Below are positions 46,152 through 55,153 of a stretch of DNA of 64,000 nucleotides, piece by piece. Below the pieces are notes generated by a model. The model saw only the letters and a list, made by a program, of their open reading frames with translations. It searched no databases and was not told the DNA's origin. The first letter of the stretch is position 1; each line of letters opens with the position of its first letter. Origin of the DNA: an uncultured Paracoccaceae bacterium (GTDB lineage Bacteria > Pseudomonadota > Alphaproteobacteria > Rhodobacterales > Rhodobacteraceae); assembly GCA_913061275.1 (NCBI GenBank), contig CAJXSR010000011.1:1-64000 (forward strand). The letters are read 5' to 3'. The position numbers were made by a program, and so were the translations under genes.

Positions 46152-47318
46152 TTAGTATGCTTTTCCGCGTGCAGATACAGGCCACAGGCTTTCGACTTTG
46201 CCACCCCGAACACCCACATACCAGTCGTGTACATTACAGGTTGGATCACAATGGCCCGGTACCAATCTTAATTTATCGTTTACCTTTAAAACGTGGTCTG
46301 GATCGCTAACAACACCGTGTTCATCAGAACACTTCATGTATTCAACGTTATCATTGCGTCCGAAAACTGTTGGCAGGCCACTGTCCACTGATTGCGCTTT
46401 CAAGCCTGCATCAACAACCGCTATATCGTTTTTTGCATGGCTCATAACGGAAGTCAGAATAAACAATGCGTTTTCCCATTCACCGTCATCTATGCGCTTG
46501 CCATCTTTATCTAAAATACGGCCATAATCTGCATCCATGAAAGCATATGAACCGCACTGCAATTCGTTGAACACGCCTGATGTACCCTCAAAGTAATACG
46601 AACCTGTGCCGCCTCCACCAACAATATCACACTCTAAACCAAGTGATTTCAATGCGTTGACCGCATGTTCGACCTGTTCAACGGCAATGTCTATTTTCGC
46701 TTTGCGATCATTGTATAGGTCAAGATGTTGCATAGCACCTTGGTAAGCTTGAATGCCTGCAAATTTCAAACCATCTGCGGCATCAATCAGTTTTGCGATA
46801 TTCACCACCTCTTGTGAGGTCGTCACACCGCAGCGACCAGCACCGCAATCTATTTCCACAAGACATTCCAATTCGGTTCCGTGTTTTTGGGCAGCAGCCG
46901 CAAGATCGGCCACGTTTCCAGGATCATCAACACAAACCAAAATCCGCGCACCTAATTTTGGCATACGTGCAAGGCGGTCGATTTTGGCAGGATCACGCAC
47001 CTGATTAGATACCATCACATCCTTGATGCCGCCACGCGCAAAAACTTCGGCTTCGGATACTTTTTGACAGCAAATACCAACCGAATGGCCCAAGGTTTCT
47101 TGTAACTTTGCTACATCTACGGATTTGTGCATTTTTCCGTGCGCACGGTGCCGTACACCCATATCACGTGCAAGATCACCCATTTTTTTGACGTTGCGTT
47201 CCAGTGCGTCCAGATCAAGGACTAAGCAAGGCGTTTGAATGTCGACTGCGTTCATGCCTGGTAAAGCAGGCACATCAAAACCTACTTCTAGGCCGTCTAA
47301 GTTTGTTTGTGTGCTCAT
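46152..47318 (-). CDS. bhcC: beta-Hydroxyaspartate aldolase BhcC
   Basis: Condenses glycine with glyoxylate to (2R,3S)-beta-hydroxyaspartate. The 388-residue protein is a fold-III PLP enzyme of the D-threonine aldolase/DSD1 family. The PLP-lysine region is RHRAHGKMHKS (about 56-66), GGGGTGSYYFEGTSG binds phosphate, and the C-terminal metal motif is VPGHCDPTCN. An isolated sequence would be called D-threonine or D-serine metabolism enzyme; the cluster context supports BhcC. Start ATG 47318 follows GGAGAAA. Confidence 0.93.
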   Translation of the reverse strand: MSTQTNLDGLEVGFDVPALPGMNAVDIQTPCLVLDLDALERNVKKMGDLARDMGVRHRAHGKMHKSVDVAKLQETLGHSVGICCQKVSEAEVFARGGIKDVMVSNQVRDPAKIDRLARMPKLGARILVCVDDPGNVADLAAAAQKHGTELECLVEIDCGAGRCGVTTSQEVVNIAKLIDAADGLKFAGIQAYQGAMQHLDLYNDRKAKIDIAVEQVEHAVNALKSLGLECDIVGGGGTGSYYFEGTSGVFNELQCGSYAFMDADYGRILDKDGKRIDDGEWENALFILTSVMSHAKNDIAVVDAGLKAQSVDSGLPTVFGRNDNVEYMKCSDEHGVVSDPDHVLKVNDKLRLVPGHCDPTCNVHDWYVGVRGGKVESLWPVSARGKAY

Positions 47319-47328
47319 TGGGTTTCTC

Positions 47329-48285
47329 CTATTTATGGTTCATCCACGGCAGCGTATCTAGGTCAACATTACCGCCGGTAATGATAACCCCAACCCGCTT
47401 GCCCGCGAAAGTTTCTTTGTTCTTCAAAATTGCTGCCAAGGGTACTGCACTGCTTGGCTCCATTACAATTTTCATCCGCTTCCAGATTAGCTTCATCGCC
47501 TCAATAATCTCATCCTCACTGGTGGTCAGAATATCCGTGACGTGATTGCTGACAAAATGCCATGTCAGTTCTTTTAGGGGTACTTTTAGACCATCGGCGA
47601 CGGTTACGGGTGCATCATCTGCAATGATATGGCCCGCTTTGAAACTGCGTGCGGCATCGTCGGCCTGTTCTGGCTCGGCTGCATATATTTTTATGTTTGG
47701 TGCAAGGTTGGATAGGGTCAGGCAGGTGCCGGAAATCATTCCGCCACCACCGATAGGGGCAATCACAGCATCTAACCCGTCAACCTGTCCGATCAATTCA
47801 TGTGAACAGGTACCTTGGCCAGCGATTACACGAGGATCGTTGTATGGATGTACAAATTCGGCACCGGTTTCCTTAATCACATCTGCAAAAACCGCTTCGC
47901 GGCTGGATGTGGATGGCTCACATTCAATAATTTTACCGCCATACCCTATTACCGCATCTTTTTTTGCTTGTGGTGCTGTGCGGGGCATTACGACTGTACA
48001 GGGGATACCGCGCCGCCCTGCCGCATAGGACAAGCTAAGCGCATGGTTGCCACTGGAATGGGTCGCAACACCTTTTTCCAGCATATCGTCAGGCAGGCCA
48101 AACACTGCGTTTGAGGCACCGCGCACTTTAAATGCGCCTGCCTTTTGGAAGTTCTCACATTTAAAAAACAGCTTTGCCCCTGTCAATTCATTCAGGAATG
48201 CTGACGTTAAAACGGGTGTGCGATGGATGTAGGGTTTGACCCGTACATGTGCTGTCAGCATATCGTCAATGGTGGGTATATACAT
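47329..48285 (-). CDS. bhcB: beta-Hydroxyaspartate dehydratase BhcB
   Basis: Removes water from beta-hydroxyaspartate to give iminosuccinate. The 318-residue protein is a fold-II PLP enzyme of the threonine/serine dehydratase family, with PLP-lysine Lys53 in KAGAFKVRGASNA, SSGNHA (77-82) and the GGGGM phosphate loop. It lacks a C-terminal ACT domain, as expected for a catabolic enzyme. ATG 48285 follows AAGGAA; the gap to bhcC is 10 bases. Confidence 0.93.
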   Translation of the reverse strand: MYIPTIDDMLTAHVRVKPYIHRTPVLTSAFLNELTGAKLFFKCENFQKAGAFKVRGASNAVFGLPDDMLEKGVATHSSGNHALSLSYAAGRRGIPCTVVMPRTAPQAKKDAVIGYGGKIIECEPSTSSREAVFADVIKETGAEFVHPYNDPRVIAGQGTCSHELIGQVDGLDAVIAPIGGGGMISGTCLTLSNLAPNIKIYAAEPEQADDAARSFKAGHIIADDAPVTVADGLKVPLKELTWHFVSNHVTDILTTSEDEIIEAMKLIWKRMKIVMEPSSAVPLAAILKNKETFAGKRVGVIITGGNVDLDTLPWMNHK

Positions 48286-48310
48286 AACATATTCCTTCTA
48301 TGATGTGCGG

Positions 48311-49474
48311 CTAAGATGTACGGTAGTGTTCTTGTGCTGCGGCAACACCTGAACCAAGCTGAACATCCAGCCCTAAATCAACCATGCACATTTCCGCCGT
48401 GGCGATACCTGATAGTGCCATCACATCCGTTAGACTGCCCAAGTGGCCGATGCGAAACACTTTACCTGCAACTTCACCTAAGCCAACCCCAAAGGCGACA
48501 TCATATTTATCGGCTGCATGGGTTACAATATCGGTGGCGTTAAAACCATCAGGTGTGCAAATAGCACTGACCGTATCGGAATATAAATCAGGTGATACAG
48601 CGCAAAGTTTTAGCCCCCACGCATCAACCGCTGCACGCACGCCACCCGCAATTCGATTGTGACGCGCAAAGACGTTTTCCAATCCTTCATTCAATAACAT
48701 CTCTGATGCCATTTTTAAACCGTTCAACAAACCAACCGCAGGCGTGTAAGGGTAGACGTTATTTGCATAGCCTTTGCCCATATCGCGGATGTCAAAGAAA
48801 GTGCGCGGCAAGGAAGCTGTTTCAAGTGTTGCCATTGCTTTGGGGCTAAAGCCCACGATCGCCAGACCGGCAGGCAGCATAAAGCCCTTTTGCGACCCAG
48901 TGATCGCAATATCAACGCCCCAGTCATCCATGCGAAAATCCATTGATCCGATAGAACTTACACCATCTACATATAACAACGCAGGGTGGTTTGCCGCATC
49001 CATTGCTTTGCGCACTGCTGCAATATTAGATAAAACACCCGTCGCGGTTTCATTATGAGTAGCCAAAACCACCTTGATTTGGTGGGATTTGTCTGCCGTT
49101 AGAATTTCTTCATAACGATCCGCTGGCACACCTTGACCCCAAGGGGTTTCAACGATTGTCATATCCAACCCATGTCGGGTGCACATATCAATCCAGCGGT
49201 GACTGAACATGCCATTACGGGCCGCCAAAACTTTGTCGCCTGCTGAAAGCGTGTTGGTCAGCGCGGTTTCCCAACCACCTGTACCTGTTGACGGAAACAC
49301 AAATATTTCTGCTGTTTTACTTTTCAGAACCTTCTTCACGCCATTCAGCGCGGGGTGCAAAATTTCGCCAAACAATGAGGATCGGTGATCCAATGTTGGC
49401 ATATCAACAGCTTTACGCAATATTTCGGGCATATTAGTCGGGCCTGGTATAAATACAGGATTTTGAAAGTACAT
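48311..49474 (-). CDS. bhcA: L-Aspartate-glyoxylate aminotransferase BhcA
   Basis: Opens the beta-hydroxyaspartate cycle: L-aspartate plus glyoxylate to oxaloacetate plus glycine. The 387-residue protein is a class V aminotransferase with IPGPTNMP at the start, TGTGGWE (64-70) and the PLP-lysine Lys196 in GSQKGFMLPAGL. This layout is shared with serine-glyoxylate aminotransferase, and the cluster decides the call. It is the first gene of bhcABCD, preceded by AAAGG and by the shared control region with bhcR. Confidence 0.93.
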   Translation of the reverse strand: MYFQNPVFIPGPTNMPEILRKAVDMPTLDHRSSLFGEILHPALNGVKKVLKSKTAEIFVFPSTGTGGWETALTNTLSAGDKVLAARNGMFSHRWIDMCTRHGLDMTIVETPWGQGVPADRYEEILTADKSHQIKVVLATHNETATGVLSNIAAVRKAMDAANHPALLYVDGVSSIGSMDFRMDDWGVDIAITGSQKGFMLPAGLAIVGFSPKAMATLETASLPRTFFDIRDMGKGYANNVYPYTPAVGLLNGLKMASEMLLNEGLENVFARHNRIAGGVRAAVDAWGLKLCAVSPDLYSDTVSAICTPDGFNATDIVTHAADKYDVAFGVGLGEVAGKVFRIGHLGSLTDVMALSGIATAEMCMVDLGLDVQLGSGVAAAQEHYRTS

Positions 49475-49561
49475 TTTATGAAACCTTTATAACGCTTAAT
49501 GTAACTTTATACCGTGCATCAGAAGGCGGCAATTTTTTCGAAATTTTAACTGACATTGGGG

Positions 49562-49634
49562 ATTTTATGGTAAAATTCTGCATTAACAATGCCTTATATT
49601 TTTTCACTAGATAAAATCATTTTTCACTATATAA
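49562..49634. promoter_or_regulatory. Candidate bhcA promoter and BhcR operators
   Basis: On the minus strand TTGTTA (49589-49584) and TAAAAT (49567-49562) with a 16-base spacer form a possible bhcA promoter. The inverted repeat ATTTTA-TGG-TAAAAT (49562-49576) covers its -10. Two near-identical 15-mers, TTTTTCACTAGATAA (49600-49614) and TTTTTCACTATATAA (49620-49634), repeat with a period of exactly 20 bases, about two helical turns. Both are plausible binding sites for BhcR. Confidence 0.45.
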
Positions 49635-49666
49635 TATATTTATGCGAGTAATGTGAGAAATATTTG

Positions 49667-50485
49667 ATGTCCGAGAAAATCAAAGCCCGTGGGCGCCCTA
49701 AGAATTTTTATGATACATCTGCCAAGAATACCATTCAATCGGTTGATCGGGCCTTTAATGTGTTGGAATTATTGGCTGCAAAAGGCGGGATGACCTTATC
49801 TGAAATTGCCACAGAGTTAGGCCAATCTGCGGCTACAATTTACCGCGTATTGACCACTCTTCAGGCCCGCGAGGCAGTTGAAACCGATGCGCATTCGCAA
49901 GTATGGAATATTGGCCCAGCGGCTTTTCAAATTGGTTATGCCTTTTTGCGTAGAAGCAGCGTTGTGGAACGCAGCCGCCCTATTATGCGTGAATTGATGG
50001 CGCAAACGGGCGAAACTGCCAATCTTGGGATCGAAAAATCTGGAATGGTTATGTTTGTCAGTCAAGTGGAAACTCATGAAACAATTCGTGCTTTTTTTCC
50101 ACCTGGCACACAATCACCACTTCATGCTTCTGGTATTGGTAAAGCATTGCTGGCACATTTTCCCCCTGCCAAAATGGCAGGTTTTTTGAAAGCGGGTGAG
50201 CTAGAGAAATTCACCGAAAACACCATTACAGACCCGCAAAAATTGCAACATGAAATGGAAACCATTCGCGCCCAAGGGTTTGCTTATGATGATGAGGAAA
50301 AGAATTTTGGAATGCGCTGTATTGCGGCACCAGTGCTGAATTATTTTGGCGAAGCTATTGCCGGTATTTCTGTTTCGGGGCCAACCCATCGAATGGCGCA
50401 AACCCGCATAGATGCGATCAGTGAATTGGTTAAAGATGCCGCTAAAACATTATCCTATAATCTGGGGGCGGTGCCAGAAAGTTAA
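49667..50485 (+). CDS. bhcR: IclR-family regulator BhcR
   Basis: Regulator of the beta-hydroxyaspartate cycle, divergent from bhcABCD. The roughly 272-residue protein has a winged HTH (about 20-80, MTLSEIATELGQSAATIYRVLTTLQ) and the IclR effector domain (about 90-265), where glyoxylate is the reported ligand of the characterised homologue. Start ATG 49667; an in-frame TTG lies just before. It is convergent with the 8-oxoguanine deaminase gene. Confidence 0.92.
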   Translation: MSEKIKARGRPKNFYDTSAKNTIQSVDRAFNVLELLAAKGGMTLSEIATELGQSAATIYRVLTTLQAREAVETDAHSQVWNIGPAAFQIGYAFLRRSSVVERSRPIMRELMAQTGETANLGIEKSGMVMFVSQVETHETIRAFFPPGTQSPLHASGIGKALLAHFPPAKMAGFLKAGELEKFTENTITDPQKLQHEMETIRAQGFAYDDEEKNFGMRCIAAPVLNYFGEAIAGISVSGPTHRMAQTRIDAISELVKDAAKTLSYNLGAVPES

Positions 50486-50500
50486 TGTGGTGCATAGGAA

Positions 50501-51838
50501 TTATGCCATAAATTTACGCACCAACCTGTTTTGATGTTCAATTACTTTACCCAGTTCTACACCTGTCAAATGACCAGCTGACACAACCGCTTTGCCTTCT
50601 ACATAAAGATCACGCACAGAATGCGGGCCAGTTAAAACGAGGGCTGCAACAGGGTCCCATGACCCAGCGGTTGCTATATGACTAGTCATATCCCAAACCG
50701 CAAAATCAGCCCGTTTACCCACTTCAAGTGATCCGCAATCATGGCGACCCAACACTTGCGCCCCCCCCAAAGTGGCAATTTCCAACGCTTCACGCGCGCT
50801 CATCGCATCTGCCCCGTTTTGCACGCGTTGCAATAGCAGCATTTGGCGGGCTTCATCCAATAAATGACCTGCATCATTTGATGCTGAACCATCTACACCA
50901 AGCCCGACTTTTACGCCTTCATCACGCATCTGGCGAACAGGGGCGATGCCAGAGCCAAGTCTGCAATTTGAGCAAGGACAATGGGCAACACCCGTGCCAG
51001 TGCTAGAGAAAAGCTTTATTTCTTTATCATCCAGTTTTACACAATGGGCATGCCATACATCTTCGCCGACCCAACCCAAATCTTCGGCATATTGGCCTGG
51101 AAGACATCCGAAATTTTCAAGTGAATAAGCAATATCTTCGTCATTTTCTGCTAGATGCGTGTGTAGCATAACACCTTTGTCGCGGGCCAGAATAGCACTG
51201 TCGCGCATCAGCTCACGGCTAACTGAAAAAGGTGAACATGGGGCAATCCCGATACGGATCATCGCACCCTCATTCGCATCATGATGGGCATCCACAACCC
51301 TGATACAATCGTTCAGTATATCAGCTTCATCTTCGCACATACTGTCTGGTGGTAGACCGCCATCACTTTCCCCAATGCTCATTGAGCCGCGTGTTGCGTG
51401 AAACCGTATACCGATGGTTTTGGCTGCATCAATGGTATCTTCTAACCGCACACCTTTTGGAAAATGATATAAGTGATCTGATGAAAGGGTGCACCCAGAC
51501 AAAGCCAGTTCAGCAAGGCCAACTTGGGCAGAGACAAACATCTCCTCTGGGCCGAAATTTTTCCAGATCGGATATAACGACTGCAACCAGCCAAACAATA
51601 AGGCATCTTGTCCACCTGGTACTGCGCGGGTCAGGGTTTGTGATAAATGGTGGTGAGTGTTCACCATACCTGGTGTCACAACACAGCCTGCGGCATTCAG
51701 TATTTCATCGCCACTTAGCCCATGCCCGATTGCCTGTATAACCCCATCTTCTACAAGAATATCGGCATGTGACAATTCACGGCGTGCCGTATCCATTGTT
51801 ACAATTACATTTGCATTTTTCACAACAATCGAAGTCAT
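50501..51838 (-). CDS. 8-Oxoguanine deaminase (amidohydrolase superfamily)
   Basis: Deaminates 8-oxoguanine to urate. The 445-residue protein has the amidohydrolase metal residues THHH (61-64), HTHLAENDED and DGSASND. It shows the group traits VPGGQDALLFGWLQSLYPIW and HCPCSNCRLGSG, which I recall from characterised 8-oxoguanine deaminases of the atrazine-chlorohydrolase-like branch. Guanine or another aminopurine is an alternative substrate. It is the last gene of a minus-strand run puuE/uraD-allE-allA, which fits a product that is urate. Confidence 0.82.
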   Translation of the reverse strand: MTSIVVKNANVIVTMDTARRELSHADILVEDGVIQAIGHGLSGDEILNAAGCVVTPGMVNTHHHLSQTLTRAVPGGQDALLFGWLQSLYPIWKNFGPEEMFVSAQVGLAELALSGCTLSSDHLYHFPKGVRLEDTIDAAKTIGIRFHATRGSMSIGESDGGLPPDSMCEDEADILNDCIRVVDAHHDANEGAMIRIGIAPCSPFSVSRELMRDSAILARDKGVMLHTHLAENDEDIAYSLENFGCLPGQYAEDLGWVGEDVWHAHCVKLDDKEIKLFSSTGTGVAHCPCSNCRLGSGIAPVRQMRDEGVKVGLGVDGSASNDAGHLLDEARQMLLLQRVQNGADAMSAREALEIATLGGAQVLGRHDCGSLEVGKRADFAVWDMTSHIATAGSWDPVAALVLTGPHSVRDLYVEGKAVVSAGHLTGVELGKVIEHQNRLVRKFMA

Positions 51839-51870
51839 GGCGTTTCCAGTTCATATAAAGCAAAAGGCAG

Positions 51871-52359
51871 TTAGCCCTGTTGAATTTGATAAGCGTTTTT
51901 AAAGGGGTGTTCTTGTAAATTATCACCAGTACCGATCCTGTCGACAACTGCGAAAAGCCCAGGCTCATGCAAAGGCGTCAGCACACCGTGCCATGTGCCT
52001 TTGTGCAAATTAACCGCCTGACCTGCCTTACTGATAAAGGCTTGCGGGTTAACTGGTACACCGTTTTGATCGTCTGCTACCACAATCATAAAAGAATGAT
52101 GACTCATCGGGATAAATGCCTGACTGCCCAAGGGATGGCGTTCAACCAGTTTCAGGTCATATGGAAAGTTGCAAGTTTTTGACTTAAATACACTGATACC
52201 AGCGCGACCATCGGTAAAATCCAAATCTGCCAGATCATCAAAGCGATTGCAGTCACCTTGGTTAATCGCAATCGGGGAATTGCCTGAGCAATCTAATACA
52301 TTCCCGTAGGGGGCAAAATCAGTGGCTGTCAGGGGGCGTGTGATGATAATATTGCTCAC
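51871..52359 (-). CDS. allA: Ureidoglycolate lyase
   Basis: Splits (S)-ureidoglycolate into glyoxylate and urea, the last step of ureide breakdown. The roughly 162-residue cupin-like protein has ITRPLTATDFAPYGNVLD at the start, VERHPLGSQAFIPM and LHKGTWHGVLTPL, all AllA signatures. The likely start is GTG at 52359, which overlaps the allE stop as GTGA. A longer frame reaches back to 52473 but would run through allE. Its product glyoxylate is the substrate of the adjacent bhc cluster. Confidence 0.92.
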   Translation of the reverse strand: MSNIIITRPLTATDFAPYGNVLDCSGNSPIAINQGDCNRFDDLADLDFTDGRAGISVFKSKTCNFPYDLKLVERHPLGSQAFIPMSHHSFMIVVADDQNGVPVNPQAFISKAGQAVNLHKGTWHGVLTPLHEPGLFAVVDRIGTGDNLQEHPFKNAYQIQQG

Positions 52360-53207
52360 TTGGCGCCACCCAAATCGAATGACATGTGGCGGTTTACATC
52401 TTTGTACAACAGGTAACGAAACGGTTCTGGCCCTGCGGCTACACATGCTTGTGGGCAAAAGGCGCGTAGCCACATATAATCACCAGCTTCAACTTCAACC
52501 CAGTCTTGGTTTAGGTGGTAAACCGCTTTGCCCTGCAATACATATAGCCCGTGTTCCATCACGTGGGTTTCAGCAAACGGAATAGATCCGCCCGGTTGAA
52601 AAGTCACGATTGTAACGTGCATATCGTGACGTAAATCCGTAGGGTCTACAAACCTTGTGGTGGCCCATGTGCCATTGGTATCTGGCATTTCAGTTGGGGG
52701 AACATCTTGATCTGAAGTCACAAATGCGCTTGGCGCATCTACCCCGTCTACAGCTTGATACCGTTTTCTGATCCAGTGAAAACTTACATTTTGGTCTGTT
52801 GTATTTCGTAATTTCCACTGACATTTGGGGGGTAGATATGCATAGCCGCCAGAGCTTAATGTATGGGTTTCACCCCCAAATGTTAATTCTAACACCCCAT
52901 CCACTACAAACAGTACAGTTTGGGCAGTTGGGTCTGTATCAGGGGTTTCGCTGCCACCATTTGGTGCAACTTCGGCGATGTAATGTGAAAATGTCTCGGC
53001 AAATCCGGTTAAAGGCCGTGCAATAACCCAAAATCGCGCACCAACCCAGTTAGGCAAGTAACTGGTAACAATATCGGTCATTACCCCTTTGGGAATGACC
53101 GCATAAGCGTCTTTAAGAACTGCCCGATCGGTCATAATCTGGCTTTGTGCTGGCAAGCCGCCAGTGGGTGTATAATATTTTGCGCTCTTATGGGGCAGGT
53201 CTTTCAT
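52356..53207 (-). CDS. allE: (S)-Ureidoglycine aminohydrolase
   Basis: Manganese-dependent bicupin that converts (S)-ureidoglycine to (S)-ureidoglycolate and ammonia. About 283 residues, two cupin domains (first around VLFVVDGVLELTFGGETHTLSSGGYAYLPP, second around ETHVMEHGLYVLQGKAVYHL with metal ligands Glu/His). The ATG at 53207 is chosen because AAGGAA stands 8 bases ahead. The ATG at 53222 overlaps the puuE stop as ATGA but has no ribosome binding site, so either could be used. Confidence 0.92.
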   Translation of the reverse strand: MKDLPHKSAKYYTPTGGLPAQSQIMTDRAVLKDAYAVIPKGVMTDIVTSYLPNWVGARFWVIARPLTGFAETFSHYIAEVAPNGGSETPDTDPTAQTVLFVVDGVLELTFGGETHTLSSGGYAYLPPKCQWKLRNTTDQNVSFHWIRKRYQAVDGVDAPSAFVTSDQDVPPTEMPDTNGTWATTRFVDPTDLRHDMHVTIVTFQPGGSIPFAETHVMEHGLYVLQGKAVYHLNQDWVEVEAGDYMWLRAFCPQACVAAGPEPFRYLLYKDVNRHMSFDLGGAK

Positions 53208-53218
53208 GGGTATTTCCT

Positions 53219-54637
53219 TCATGGCAAAATCTGTGTCAGCCGCAGCAATGCAATACGTTCAACTTGCTGGCATGCAGTGGTAAATTCCGTGTTTGGATCA
53301 TTATCAATACGGGTTATGAACGCTTGCAAAATCTGATCTTTGGTCAACCCTTTCACTGCAATGATAAAGGGAAATCCGAATTTTTCTGTGTAGCGTGTGT
53401 TCAATTCCTGAAATTCGCGACGTTGTGCATCGGTTAAGGCGTCTAATCCTGCGCCGGCTTGCTCGGATGTGGAACTGTTAGTTAATTGCTTTGCATCTGC
53501 TAGCTTGCCTGCCAGATCGGGATGCGCGCGTAAAACTGCTAACCTTTGTGCGTCTGTTGCACGCCTAAAGATTCGGCAAAGGGCGGAATGTAGGCCAATG
53601 GCAGTATCATGTGCAGCCCCCAATTCACCTTCCCAAGCGGCCTGCGGTATCCATGTGGAATGCTCAAAAATATCACCATAAGTTTGTACAAACTCTTGTT
53701 GAGGCATTTCAGATGGTATTGCTGAACTGGCAGGTGCCGCGTGGTGTTCATGCCAATGTTGCGCAATTTCTATGCGTTTCGCGAACCAGACATCCGCATG
53801 GCTTTGCGCATATTTCATGAAACGCTTGAGTGATTGAATGCGACCGGGCCGACCTATTAGGCGGCAATGCAGGCCGATTGACAGCATCTTGGGCGCACCC
53901 TCAACGCCTTCTTCATATAAAGCGTCAAAGCTGTCTTTTAGGTAGTTATAAAACTGGTCGCCTGCATTAAACCCCTGAGGCGATGCAAAGCGCATGTCAT
54001 TTGTATCAAGTGTATAGGGGATAACCAGTTGGTTTTTTCCATCATGGTGATGCCAATAGGGTAGGTCATCGGCGTAACTGTCAGAAACATAGGTAAAGTT
54101 ACCTTGTTCTGTGACCAAATCAACTGTGTTGGCTGAACAACGCCCCGTGTACCAACCTGTTGGTGGCGTTCCTGTTACTTCTGTATGAATGCGTATGGCA
54201 TCTTCCATATCGCGGCGTTCATCCGTTTTTGTATGGTCTTTATAGTCAATCCATTTAAGCCCGTGACTGGCAATTTCCCAGTCTGAATCTTGCATTGCAG
54301 CAACTTGGGCGGGTGAGCGTTCAAGGGCTGTGGCCACACCGTAAACGGTTGCAGGTATCGCCATTTTTGTGAACAATCTGTGCAGCCGCCAAAAGCCAGC
54401 GCGCGCACCATATTCATATATCGATTCCATATTCCAATGGCGCTGCTCAGGCCAAGGTGCGGCCCCAACGATTTCAGATAAGAACGCCTCTGAACTTGCA
54501 TCACCATGTAAAACGCAGTTTTCACCACCTTCTTCATAGTTGATTACAAATTGCACAGCAATTTTAGCCCCGTTTGGCCAAATTACTTTCGGGGTGTTTT
54601 CACCGTGGCCATGCATATCTCTTGGGTAGCGGTTCAC
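53219..54637 (-). CDS. puuE: Fused allantoinase (PuuE) and OHCU decarboxylase (UraD)
   Basis: Two consecutive steps in one 472-residue protein. Residues about 1-300 are a polysaccharide-deacetylase-fold allantoinase (PuuE): MNRYPRDMHGHGENTPKVIWPNGA, ASHGLKWIDY and HCRLIGRPGRIQ. Residues about 308-472 are a UraD domain with the segments FEHSTWIPQAAWE, LRAHPDLAGKLA, TSEQAGAGLDAL and KFGFPFIIAVKG, which hold the catalytic His and the substrate-binding Glu/Arg. Together they would take OHCU to allantoin to allantoate. First gene of the minus-strand ureide operon; a 142-base gap with no strong promoter match separates it from divergent uraH. Confidence 0.93.
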   Translation of the reverse strand: MNRYPRDMHGHGENTPKVIWPNGAKIAVQFVINYEEGGENCVLHGDASSEAFLSEIVGAAPWPEQRHWNMESIYEYGARAGFWRLHRLFTKMAIPATVYGVATALERSPAQVAAMQDSDWEIASHGLKWIDYKDHTKTDERRDMEDAIRIHTEVTGTPPTGWYTGRCSANTVDLVTEQGNFTYVSDSYADDLPYWHHHDGKNQLVIPYTLDTNDMRFASPQGFNAGDQFYNYLKDSFDALYEEGVEGAPKMLSIGLHCRLIGRPGRIQSLKRFMKYAQSHADVWFAKRIEIAQHWHEHHAAPASSAIPSEMPQQEFVQTYGDIFEHSTWIPQAAWEGELGAAHDTAIGLHSALCRIFRRATDAQRLAVLRAHPDLAGKLADAKQLTNSSTSEQAGAGLDALTDAQRREFQELNTRYTEKFGFPFIIAVKGLTKDQILQAFITRIDNDPNTEFTTACQQVERIALLRLTQILP

Positions 54638-54779
54638 GAAAACGTTCCTTTCTCATTGATTTATCTAAATATCAGAATATTAAGCATTGATTATCCTATA
54701 ATATTTGAAAGTCTTTTTTGTATTCTTAGATATAATGTAACTCTTTATTGCGCGAAACAATGGGCAAAAGGAATGTAGT

Positions 54780-55145
54780 ATGACAACGACTAAAGGTTAT
54801 TTAACAACACATGTACTGGATACGGCACTGGGCTTGCCTGCAAGTGGCATGCATATTGATTTGTTTTATCTAGACGGTGACAGACATATATTCATCAGAA
54901 GCTTGGTGACAAATGATGATGGGCGCACGGATAGCCCGATTTTGCCAAGTGATGAGTTTAGGCAGGGCGTTTATGAGCTTGTGTTTAAGGCGGGCGATTA
55001 TTTGCAAGAAAATGCCCCTGCGCAAGATACGCCATTGTTTCTGTCTGATATTCCAATCCGCTTTGGCATGAATGATTTGGATGCTCATTATCACGTGCCC
55101 CTTTTGTTATCGCCATTTGGCTACTCTACATATCGGGGAAGCTAG
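54780..55145 (+). CDS. uraH: 5-Hydroxyisourate hydrolase
   Basis: Transthyretin-like enzyme that opens 5-hydroxyisourate to OHCU. The 121-residue protein carries the family ends: LTTHVLDTALGLPA with catalytic His11, and the C-terminal YRGS. ATG 54780 is preceded by AAAAGGAA. A TATAAT at 54731-54736 may be its -10; there is no good -35, as is common for LysR-dependent promoters. It is convergent with a LysR gene that ends 8 bases beyond. Confidence 0.95.
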   Translation: MTTTKGYLTTHVLDTALGLPASGMHIDLFYLDGDRHIFIRSLVTNDDGRTDSPILPSDEFRQGVYELVFKAGDYLQENAPAQDTPLFLSDIPIRFGMNDLDAHYHVPLLLSPFGYSTYRGS

Positions 55146-55153
55146 GAAACACG

